Shown here one piece after another: positions 42,764 through 49,390 of a stretch of 49,390 bases of DNA (the first letter of the stretch is position 1; each line of letters begins with the position of its first letter). The stretch lies in NCBI RefSeq assembly GCF_002224675.1, contig NZ_NMPZ01000027.1, positions 1 to 49,390 on the forward strand. Reading direction: 5' to 3'. This DNA is from Segatella copri (GTDB taxonomy: Bacteria > Bacteroidota > Bacteroidia > Bacteroidales > Bacteroidaceae). Both the position numbers and the translations under genes were made by a program. Under the pieces are notes generated by a model. It did no database searches. It was not told the DNA's origin and was given only the letters and a program-made list of their open reading frames with translations.

Positions 42764-43918
42764 ATGAGCAACGTAAGAAATATACATTTTGAGGCAGTGG
42801 GCAGCTATTTGCGTCCTGCAGAGTTGAAAGAAGCAAGAGCCAAGTTTGCTGATGGCAAGATTTCAGCCACCGACCTTCGCAGCATCGAAGACCGTCTGAT
42901 TACTGAGGTCATCAAGCAGCAGAAGGCGCATCATCTGCCTTATATCACCGATGGCGAGTTCCGCCGCAGCTATTGGCATCTCGACTTTATGTGGGGATTC
43001 AATGGCGTGGAGCATATCGAACTGGAGCATGGCTATCAGTTTCATGGCGAGGAGACAACCAAGGGTTCTATCCAACTGACCGGCAAGATTACCGGCGAGG
43101 ATCATCCTTTTATCAAGGATTTCCTGTTTGTGAAGCAGTTTGAGGAGTTGGATGCCAAGGATGAGTATATCTTCGAGGCAAAGCAGACGGTTCCTGCTCC
43201 GGCTCAGTTCCTTGCAGAGTTGTTTCGTGGCAAGAATGCCGAGAACACCCGCAAGTTCTATCCTAATACCACCCAGCTGATAGAGGATATTGCCCAGGCT
43301 TATCGCACCTTCTTCCAAGAGATTTATGCAGCCGGTTGCCGCACCATCCAGCTGGATGATTGCACCTGGGGAATGATTGTGGATAGTGATTACTGGAAAG
43401 CAAAGGTGGGCAACGGCTTCACCCTTGAACAGGAAGCCCTGCAATATCTGAAGGTGAACAACCTTGCCATCGAAGGCAAACCAGAAGGATTGACTATCAA
43501 CACCCACGTATGCCGTGGCAATTATCATTCCTGCTATGCCACCAAGGGTGCCTATGATGCCGTGGCTCCTTATCTTTTCGCTCATGAAGATGTAGATACC
43601 TTCTATCTGGAGTATGACGACGAGCGTTCGGGCGGTTTCGAACCATTGAAATATGTGGCAGATGGCAAGAAGGTGGTTCTGGGTTTGGTAACCTCTAAAT
43701 CTCCTGTGTTGGAGGATAAGGCTACGGTCATCGCCAGAATCCACGAAGCTGCCAAATATATCCCTCTCAATCGTCTGAGCCTCAGTCCTCAATGCGGTTT
43801 CGCCTCTTGTGAAATCGGCAATAAACTGACCGATGCTGAGCAATGGGCAAAGATAGATTTGGTTAGAGAGATTTCCGAGGAAGTTTGGGGCTCTTCTTCT
43901 TTCTCCGATGCAGAATGA
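42764..43918 (+). CDS. Cobalamin-independent methionine synthase-like methyltransferase
   Basis: A 384-residue protein corresponding to the catalytic C-terminal half of MetE, as in the YxjG/YxjH-type proteins. The zinc ligands are visible: His and Cys in NTHVCRGNYH near 245-250 and the late Cys in SPQCGFAS near 345. It would transfer a methyl group to homocysteine or a related thiol; the methyl donor is uncertain. It is divergent from an Lrp regulator. Its 3' end overlaps the convergent PepSY gene by 56 bases. Confidence 0.9.
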   Translation: MSNVRNIHFEAVGSYLRPAELKEARAKFADGKISATDLRSIEDRLITEVIKQQKAHHLPYITDGEFRRSYWHLDFMWGFNGVEHIELEHGYQFHGEETTKGSIQLTGKITGEDHPFIKDFLFVKQFEELDAKDEYIFEAKQTVPAPAQFLAELFRGKNAENTRKFYPNTTQLIEDIAQAYRTFFQEIYAAGCRTIQLDDCTWGMIVDSDYWKAKVGNGFTLEQEALQYLKVNNLAIEGKPEGLTINTHVCRGNYHSCYATKGAYDAVAPYLFAHEDVDTFYLEYDDERSGGFEPLKYVADGKKVVLGLVTSKSPVLEDKATVIARIHEAAKYIPLNRLSLSPQCGFASCEIGNKLTDAEQWAKIDLVREISEEVWGSSSFSDAE

Positions 43919-45464
43919 TGTAGCCGGAAAGCAAAACCAGCGTAATCAACAAGCCGGAGATGAAGACGAAAAGGTCGGAAAGAGGCCCTAAGAATGGAGA
44001 ATAGCATCTACCCACATGGAGTTCTAAAGCCACATTCCAAAGTGACATTGGGGTGGCTGAAAGCAACTCGGGGGTAGAGGTTGTTTTCCCGAAGCTCGCC
44101 CCTTTGCTATAATCGAAAATCACTTCTTTTCCTCCAAAGAAGTCCTTGGAATAACCGCTGACCAAAGAACTGGAAATCGGAATCATCGATTTTCCTTGGT
44201 TGACTTTCCCTGTGAAATAATCCACAATCAGATTCTTTTCCGGATTCCAACGGAACATGCCGCTGAATGATCCTATCAGCCAACCACCCTTGCCATCACT
44301 CTCGAAAACATTCACGCCCATCGGACTTATCTTTGGTGATTGCTTCTTATCCAATAAAACCGACTTCTGGCAGAAATGCTCATCTACTCGAAGAAAACCT
44401 TCTGAGGTAGAAATAAGCCAGTTGCCCTCTGCAGCATCCCATCGGATGGCGCGAAGTTTATCGTGCCAGACATTTCCATTCTTCACCTTTTCTGTAGTTT
44501 TGTTCATCGCCAGAGGTATCATCAAAGGTGGTCGGAGACACATTCCTGTTATCGCTAGCCAGAGCGTAAGGATGATGGTGGCATATCCCAGTTTGTTATG
44601 CCATTTGGCATTGAAAGCCATCTGCTTGCCAAGCTTCAGCATACTTTCTCTTGCCTGTAATCTCTTCTGTCGGCGGATACGGTAAGGAAGAATGAAAAGG
44701 ATGATGCCCGTTATCGAAAGGATGATAAGTACGATGGCGATGGCATCCACCACCAATCTTCCGGCTAATCCGAAGAAAGCACCGCTATGCAGGTTCCAAA
44801 CGGTCTTGAAAAGGGTAACTTCCGGAATAAAACCTTCCGGTTGACCGATGATTTTGCGGGTAACATTCGTCTTTTCGCTGATCGCATCCCTCTTTTCGTT
44901 GGCTGCATCCGTCTTCTTTCCGGATATTTCATAAACGGCAGAACGGGTCATGGCGATGATGCTTGTGCTGTCTTTGGTCAATGTAATGTCAGCGATACGC
45001 TCTTCATTATCTGCGAGCGGAAACATCTTCCATTCCTTTCCATCGAAGCGATATACATCCATCATGGCTGCGCACCAGATTTCTCCGTTTTTCGTCTGTA
45101 CCATGTTGCGGATATTCCTGCCATCCACGTTCTTGGGTAATCCCTTGTTAAAGTCTTTCCAGCTTTTCATCTCTGCATCCGTAAGCCAGATGCCACCATA
45201 ACCATACGCCAGGATGGAATCACTTGGAGTTTTGCTGATGCGGTGATTGATCTTGATAGAACCCTTGATGATGCCGTTGTTGAAATTCTTGATATGATAA
45301 GCCGATGGCATCAGACTTCTGCTTACTTCACAACCGGCGAATAGCTGGCGATGATTTAAAATGATACCTGATACGCAGAATACCAACATAAAGACAGACA
45401 GTACAAGTCCGAACCAACGATGGTATTTCTTCCATGTAAAACGTTTCTTCTTTTTTTCTCTCAT
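43863..45464 (-). CDS. PepSY-associated transmembrane protein
   Basis: A 533-residue inner-membrane protein with four hydrophobic segments: an N-terminal one (about 17-37), one near 235-262, one near 297-315 and one near the C-terminus (about 495-518). The start KKYHRWFGLVLSVFMLVFCVSGIIL is the PepSY_TM signature, and the LHSGAFFGLAGRLVVD motif precedes the second segment. The large loops are beta-rich. The family is often linked to iron-siderophore systems as a putative reductase; no such gene is adjacent. The 5' leader carries two tandem 20-base repeats. Confidence 0.87.
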   Translation of the reverse strand: MREKKKKRFTWKKYHRWFGLVLSVFMLVFCVSGIILNHRQLFAGCEVSRSLMPSAYHIKNFNNGIIKGSIKINHRISKTPSDSILAYGYGGIWLTDAEMKSWKDFNKGLPKNVDGRNIRNMVQTKNGEIWCAAMMDVYRFDGKEWKMFPLADNEERIADITLTKDSTSIIAMTRSAVYEISGKKTDAANEKRDAISEKTNVTRKIIGQPEGFIPEVTLFKTVWNLHSGAFFGLAGRLVVDAIAIVLIILSITGIILFILPYRIRRQKRLQARESMLKLGKQMAFNAKWHNKLGYATIILTLWLAITGMCLRPPLMIPLAMNKTTEKVKNGNVWHDKLRAIRWDAAEGNWLISTSEGFLRVDEHFCQKSVLLDKKQSPKISPMGVNVFESDGKGGWLIGSFSGMFRWNPEKNLIVDYFTGKVNQGKSMIPISSSLVSGYSKDFFGGKEVIFDYSKGASFGKTTSTPELLSATPMSLWNVALELHVGRCYSPFLGPLSDLFVFISGLLITLVLLSGYIILHRRKKKSPKLPRKSL

Positions 45465-45502
45465 TGTTGTTTTCTACTAAATATTGTTGTTTTCTTCTAA
45501 AT
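45463..45502 (-). repeat. Tandem 20-base repeat in the leader of the PepSY gene
   Basis: Two adjacent copies (45463-45482 and 45483-45502) differ at one position. On the minus strand each reads ATTTAG-AGAAAACAACAAT with one variable base, and the second copy ends within the ATG start codon. Only one promoter (45509-45539) precedes them. Confidence 0.8.
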
Positions 45503-45508
45503 GGGTTG

Positions 45509-45539
45509 CAAAGGTAAGAATATCTATCAACATCTGCAA
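45509..45539 (-). promoter_or_regulatory. Promoter of the PepSY gene
   Basis: Minus strand TTG (45537-45539), 20 bases, TACCTTTG (45509-45516) followed by CA. Confidence 0.75.
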
Positions 45540-45612
45540 TACCCAAAAATAATGATTTAGGATGCCTCTGTTTTTTCTAATCTTTAGTTTCTTCACTTTT
45601 TCACTAAAAAAG

Positions 45613-45644
45613 TTTGGTGATTTCGTGATTTACTAGTAACTTTG
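45613..45644 (+). promoter_or_regulatory. Promoter of greA
   Basis: TTTG (45613-45616), 20 bases, TAACTTTG (45637-45644) followed by CA, 60 bases before the ATG. Confidence 0.75.
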
Positions 45645-45704
45645 CACCCCGAATAAAAAATCATCATTCATTAAGAACAATAAGAAACTAGAAAACAAGG
45701 AAAA

Positions 45705-46169
45705 ATGGAATATATGTCTCAAGAAGGCTACGATGAGCTCGTGGCCGAACTTCAACACATGGTAAACGTAGAGTTGCCTGCCGTTCGTGATGCGATTGCT
45801 GAGGCTCGCGACAAGGGTGACCTCAGCGAGAATTTCGAGTATCATGCTGCCAAACGTGAGCAGGGCAAACTGTTGAGCCGCATCAGCTTCAAACAGAAGG
45901 TTTTGGAGAATGCCCGTGTCATCGACAAGTCTCGATTGAAGAGCGATACCGTTGGCTTGTTGAGCAAGATTAAGATTACCAATCTCGCCAACAAGTGCAG
46001 CATGAGTTATGTTATCGTAAATCCGCATGAGGCTGATTTGCATAGTGGAAAAATCTCTATCAAGTCGCCTATCGCCAAGGCCCTTCTGGGTAAGAAGGCA
46101 GGTGACGAGGTAATGGTTAAGGTACCAGCCGGCTTGCTCAAATTCCGCCTGGATAGCGTTGAGTTATAA
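45705..46169 (+). CDS. greA: Transcription elongation factor GreA
   Basis: A 154-residue GreA of normal length. The N-terminal coiled coil has the acidic tip (AIAEARDKGDLSENFEYHAAKREQGKL), and the C-terminal FKBP-like domain ends with PIAKALLGKKAGDEVMVKVPAGLLKFRLDSVE. It rescues backtracked RNA polymerase by stimulating transcript cleavage. Own promoter. No terminator is visible after it; the integrated element begins within about 100 bases. Confidence 0.97.
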   Translation: MEYMSQEGYDELVAELQHMVNVELPAVRDAIAEARDKGDLSENFEYHAAKREQGKLLSRISFKQKVLENARVIDKSRLKSDTVGLLSKIKITNLANKCSMSYVIVNPHEADLHSGKISIKSPIAKALLGKKAGDEVMVKVPAGLLKFRLDSVEL

Positions 46170-46247
46170 TGTTTAACATAAGGTTCTAAAGCAGCCAAAG
46201 GAGAATAAGAGAGGTTGGAACGTAAACAGTTGGGAATGAGCAGATTT

Positions 46248-46371
46248 GCACAAAGTTGCCAAATCGGCATAAAGCAAGCGAGTGAGGAATATTGAAGTAG
46301 TTCAGTTACTAAATCGTGAGCCACAGTTACCTATGCAAAACAGGTAACAATACGGAAAGGCGACTTTGTGC
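46248..46371. other. Inverted-repeat cluster at the probable element end
   Basis: GCACAAAGTTGCC (46248-46260) and GGCGACTTTGTGC (46359-46371) are inverted copies with one mismatch. Inside them GTTACCT (46326-46332) and AGGTAAC (46342-46348) form a perfect inverted pair. No ORF is credible between greA and the integrase. Such repeats beside a tyrosine recombinase resemble its arm or core binding sites; the exact attachment site is not resolved. Confidence 0.4.
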
Positions 46372-46418
46372 ATCAACGGATTTTATTGCGCTGATTCTCA
46401 ATGTTTTGCGTATCAAGG

Positions 46419-46464
46419 AACGCTTACAAAATGATTATATTTGCACACTCAAAATGTAAGCGTT
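46419..46464 (+). promoter_or_regulatory. Integrase promoter framed by a perfect inverted repeat
   Basis: AACGCTTACA (46419-46428) and TGTAAGCGTT (46455-46464) are perfect complements. TATATTTG (46436-46443) followed by CA lies between them, and the right arm ends at the ATG at 46465. This looks like an operator around the -7 box. Confidence 0.6.
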
Positions 46465-47697
46465 ATGAAAATCGAAAAATTCAAGGTGTTGCTCTACCTA
46501 AAAAAGAGCGGAATGGACAAGAATGGAAAAGCTCCCATCATGGGACGCATCACGGTGAACAGGACTATGGCGCAGTTCTCCTGCAAGTTGTCTTGCACTC
46601 CATCGCTTTGGAATCCTCGTGCCAGCCGATTGGAAGGCAAGAGCAAGGAAGCCGTGGAGACCAACAAGGACATCGAGCAGTTGTTGCTTTCCATCCAAAA
46701 GGCTTTCGATGTGCTTGTGGAAAAGAGAACGGACTTCGAGGCTAAGGATGTCAAGGAGGCCTTGCAGGGCAGCGTCAAGACACAGACCACCCTTCTCTCC
46801 TTCGTGGACGAGCATATCAGTGAACTCAGCACCCATGAGGGCATAGATATGTCGAAGAGCAGTGTCTGGACTTACAGAAAGATTCGCAAGAATCTCGCTG
46901 AGTTCATCGGGGAGAAGTATAGGTTGACTGATTTGGCTTTCGGACAGCTCACCGAGCCTTTCATCAGTGACTTTCACCATTACTTGCTTGACGAGAAAGG
47001 CTTTTCATCAGGAACCATCACCATCTATGTGTCGCTCTTCAAGAAGATGTGCCGCATTGCCTTTGAGCGAGGCTTGTGCAAGAACCTGCTGTTTGCCCAT
47101 TATCGGGTTGGCACTCCAAAGGTTACGACACCCAAGGCTCTCAGCATGTCTGATTTCATAAAAATCCGTGATGTGGAACTGCCCGAAGACAAGCCGAGAC
47201 TATCCGTTAGCCGTGACATGTTTCTTTTCGCCTGCTATGCAGGAACAGCCTTCATAGACACCGTTTCCATTACGAAAGCCAATGTCAAGGTGTTGGAGGA
47301 TGGCGACAAATGGCTCATCTATAACCGCAAGAAGACAGGAACACTTGCCAGGGTGAAACTCCTGCCCGAGGCGTTGGAGCTGATGGCGAAATACGAGGAC
47401 GAGGCAAGAGATACCCTTTTCCCATTGCTGAGCACGAATCGTGTTCGTATCGATCTCATCACCATCTGCAAGTTGGCGGAAACGAGCAAGACCTATTCCT
47501 ACCATTCGGGACGACACTCGTTCGCCAGCCTCATTACGCTGGAGGCTGGTGTGCCGATGGAGACCATCTGCAAGATGCTCGGTCACAAGGATGTGAAGAT
47601 GACGCAGCGATATGCGAGAGTAACCCAAAAGAAGCTGTTTGAGGACATGGACAAGTTCATCGCTGCAACCGAGAAGGACTTTATTCTCGCATTATGA
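46465..47697 (+). CDS. Tyrosine recombinase/integrase (first of a pair)
   Basis: A 410-residue site-specific recombinase from the ATG at 46465. An arm-binding N-terminus (FKVLLYLKKSGMDKNGKAPIMGRITVN), a SAM-like core-binding region (about 110-205) and a catalytic domain with KTGT, the HxxR box HSGRHSFASL, LGHKDVKMTQRYARV and the nucleophile Tyr in RYARV are visible. The first catalytic Arg appears absent (CYAGTAFIDTVSI), as reported for IntDOT-type enzymes. It should integrate and excise the element. Confidence 0.92.
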   Translation: MKIEKFKVLLYLKKSGMDKNGKAPIMGRITVNRTMAQFSCKLSCTPSLWNPRASRLEGKSKEAVETNKDIEQLLLSIQKAFDVLVEKRTDFEAKDVKEALQGSVKTQTTLLSFVDEHISELSTHEGIDMSKSSVWTYRKIRKNLAEFIGEKYRLTDLAFGQLTEPFISDFHHYLLDEKGFSSGTITIYVSLFKKMCRIAFERGLCKNLLFAHYRVGTPKVTTPKALSMSDFIKIRDVELPEDKPRLSVSRDMFLFACYAGTAFIDTVSITKANVKVLEDGDKWLIYNRKKTGTLARVKLLPEALELMAKYEDEARDTLFPLLSTNRVRIDLITICKLAETSKTYSYHSGRHSFASLITLEAGVPMETICKMLGHKDVKMTQRYARVTQKKLFEDMDKFIAATEKDFILAL

Positions 47698-47760
47698 ACA
47701 AGGCTTTCAACTTTTCTTTTCACAGTTCAACTACATTATTATATTATAAGGACAACAACT

Positions 47761-48972
47761 ATGAGCAGAAGTACATTTTCAATTTTGCCTTACATCAACA
47801 GACAGAAGGTGAAGGCAGACGGAACAGCCAACATACTTTGCCGCATCACCGTTGACGGCAAAAGTGCAGCCATTTCCACAGGCATATCCTGTACCCCACA
47901 GGAGTGGAACGCCAAGAAGGGAGAGGTACGGAACGCAAGGGACAACGGACGATTGGCAAGTTTCCTTGCTGAGGTCAAGGATAAATACAACTCACTTCTT
48001 TCCACCAACGGCATCATCACCGTGGAAATGCTGAAGGCAGTGTTGAAGGACAAGGACACGACAGGAAGGTTCTTGCTGAACTTTGGTGATACCATCGTGG
48101 AATGGTATCGAACCTCAAAAGCCAGACAAACCTTTCTGCACAAGCGAACATGGCAGAAGAACCTGAGAGCCTTTGTCCATTCGTTGGATAAGGACGACAT
48201 CGCCTTTGAGGACATAGACGAGAATTTCGGGGAGGAATACAAGCTATTCCTGAAACGAGACCAGGGACGTATCGACAGCTACGTGAACCATTGCCTTCTC
48301 TGGCTGAACATGTTGATGTACAAGGCAGTGGACAGGAGCATTATCCGCTTCAATCCCATAGCCAAGATAGGGTATGAGAAGAAGGCAGCCCCGAAGATGA
48401 CCCATATCAGCAAGGCAGACTTCATCAAGATGCTCTCTACCCCGATGGCTGACGAGCGAACGGAGCTTGCACGCAGATGTTTCATTTTTGCCTCGCTCAC
48501 CTCCTTATCCTATATAGATGTAAAGAAACTGTACCCTCACCATATCAGTGAGAACTCCGAGGGTAGGAAGTTCATCCGCAAGGAAAGAGAGAAGACAGGC
48601 GTGGAGTTCTTCGTGCCACTCCATCCGATAGCCGAGAAGATTCTTTCGCTCTACAATACCACGGACGACAGCAAGCCTGTTTTTCCACTGGGTGAGAAGA
48701 AAGACATCTATCTTGATGTGCATACCCTTGGAATGGTGCTTGGCATAAGTAATAAGTTGGGATTCCACGCCAGCCGCCATACATTCGGAGTCTTGATGCT
48801 CAACGAGGACATTCCCATCGGCAGCATAGCCAAGATGATGGGACACGCAGACATTACAAGCACACAGGTCTATGCGCAGGTGACGGAGCAGAAGATTTCA
48901 AATGACATGGATAAGCTTATTGCCAAGCGAGAAAGGAACAGATTATCGAACGAAAAAACTATTGGAAAATGA
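47761..48972 (+). CDS. Tyrosine recombinase/integrase (second of a pair)
   Basis: A 403-residue recombinase, only distantly similar to its neighbour. Arm-binding N-terminus (FSILPYINRQKVKADGTANILCRITVDGK), core-binding region, and catalytic boxes KTGVEFFVPL, HASRHTFGVLML (HxxR), MMGHADITSTQVYAQV with Tyr. The first Arg position reads SLTSLSYIDVKKL without Arg. It starts 63 bases after the first integrase stop and overlaps the next gene by 4 bases. Paired recombinases probably act together or on different sites. Confidence 0.92.
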   Translation: MSRSTFSILPYINRQKVKADGTANILCRITVDGKSAAISTGISCTPQEWNAKKGEVRNARDNGRLASFLAEVKDKYNSLLSTNGIITVEMLKAVLKDKDTTGRFLLNFGDTIVEWYRTSKARQTFLHKRTWQKNLRAFVHSLDKDDIAFEDIDENFGEEYKLFLKRDQGRIDSYVNHCLLWLNMLMYKAVDRSIIRFNPIAKIGYEKKAAPKMTHISKADFIKMLSTPMADERTELARRCFIFASLTSLSYIDVKKLYPHHISENSEGRKFIRKEREKTGVEFFVPLHPIAEKILSLYNTTDDSKPVFPLGEKKDIYLDVHTLGMVLGISNKLGFHASRHTFGVLMLNEDIPIGSIAKMMGHADITSTQVYAQVTEQKISNDMDKLIAKRERNRLSNEKTIGK

Positions 48973-49331
48973 ACAGAGGAGTTATAACTATCAGCGAGAG
49001 CGGAACGGTATCCATGCCGACCGATACTGTATGGATGACCATGCAGGAGATTGCCGACATGTATAATGTATTCGGCTGCTATGTGCGCAAGGCAGTCAAG
49101 GCTGTATTCAAGGACGGCATCCTGAAAGAGCAGGGTGTACGCCGTCATGTCAGGAAGAACGACCGTATCAGCTATGATGTGTATAGCCTTGAACTCGTCA
49201 TTGCGGTAGCCTTCCGTATTGACAGCATTGAGAGCAGAGCCTTTCGGGAGTTCATTATGCAGTCCGTCATCGGCAAGCAGACAAGCCGCACTAAACTGGT
49301 CTGTATTTTTACAGAGAATGCAATGGCATAG
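48969..49331 (+). CDS. Small element-encoded protein, possible DNA-binding
   Basis: A 120-residue protein starting inside the stop of the second integrase (ATGA overlap), so translationally coupled. The N-terminal half (VSMPTDTVWMTMQEIADMYNVFGCYVRKAVKAVF) looks like a helix-turn-helix of RhuM-like type, and RISYDVYSLELVIAVAFRIDS continues the same fold. Proteins like this follow paired integrases in Bacteroides elements; a regulatory or excision role is inferred only. Confidence 0.7.
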   Translation: MNRGVITISESGTVSMPTDTVWMTMQEIADMYNVFGCYVRKAVKAVFKDGILKEQGVRRHVRKNDRISYDVYSLELVIAVAFRIDSIESRAFREFIMQSVIGKQTSRTKLVCIFTENAMA

Positions 49332-49354
49332 ACCTGCCATAAAGCAACGTTCCT

Positions 49355-49373
49355 TGGAGGCTTTGCGCCTCCA
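49355..49373 (+). repeat. Short perfect hairpin near the window end
   Basis: TGGAGGC and GCCTCCA flank a 5-base loop, 24 bases after the stop of the small gene. No T-run follows within view, so terminator status is open. Confidence 0.5.
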
Positions 49374-49390
49374 GCCACTTGGGCGAACCA

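Larger units (their letters stand above)
46248..49390 (+). mobile_element. Left end of an integrated element, running off the window
   Basis: Two tandem tyrosine recombinase genes and a small gene with a 4-base overlap follow greA in one direction. This is the usual end layout of Bacteroides-type conjugative or mobilisable transposons. Cargo and the other end lie outside the window. The left boundary is inferred from the end of greA and the inverted repeats. Confidence 0.6.

Noticed and set aside
42863..43843. 326-codon open frame antisense to the MetE-like gene
   Set aside because: Shadow of the coding strand; no promoter or ribosome site.
49355..49373. Integron-type attC site
   Set aside because: Only a 7-bp hairpin without the bipartite core sites expected of attC.

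Overview
The window looks like chromosome of a Bacteroidota bacterium, most likely Prevotellaceae (Segatella/Prevotella copri-like). The reasons are: many promoters of the Bacteroidota sigma-A type (TTTG or TTG, 18-23 bases, TAnnTTTG); protein families typical of Bacteroidales (DUF4923, DUF3810, DUF3791, a MINPP-type histidine phosphatase, an AAA-ATPase/PD-(D/E)XK fusion protein, a carboxynorspermidine-synthase-like enzyme); an arm-domain tyrosine recombinase of Bacteroides conjugative-transposon type; and a tRNA without an encoded CCA end. The species assignment is inference.

Layout. 1-324: end of an rRNA operon (23S tail, 5S, terminator). 409-30713: mostly housekeeping genes. They are tex, a giant AlbA_2/Schlafen-type protein, a zinc alcohol dehydrogenase, a frameshifted outer-membrane barrel, tRNA-Leu, a secreted histidine phosphatase, topoisomerase IV A, glyS with an overlapping FKBP lipoprotein, a MATE exporter preceded by a candidate non-coding RNA, an M16 protease, a DUF4923 protein, a cyclophilin/unknown/HAD run, dnaK, recA with a saccharopine-dehydrogenase-like gene, and crcB. 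30771-41266: an accessory stretch with an AAA/nuclease protein, a vWA protein, an AT-rich island (polyvalent-type kinase, DUF3791, membrane GIY-YIG protein), and a minus-strand cluster that starts with a sigma factor fused to a macro-like domain and ends with an internally deleted ADP-ribosylglycohydrolase. 41278-46169: M15 peptidase, Lrp regulator divergent from a MetE-like methyltransferase, PepSY membrane protein, greA. 46248-49390: left end of an integrated element with two tandem tyrosine recombinases and a small downstream gene; it runs off the window.

The strongest unexpected signals are these. (1) An alternative-frame ORF (33874-34080) inside the kinase gene has a diverged second copy at 35898-36068. 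There the kinase frame is broken by stops, but the alternative frame is intact and differs mainly at synonymous positions, which suggests a real overprinted gene. (2) A sigma-70-like factor is fused to an A1S_2505/macro-like domain and heads a tightly packed run that also carries a deiminase and a deleted ADP-ribosylglycohydrolase. (3) Two adjacent 36-base palindromes differ from each other by compensatory changes. (4) A promoter-to-terminator unit at 15971-16300 has tandem repeats and no ORF. Two well-signalled micro-genes (38 and 34 codons) are also annotated.
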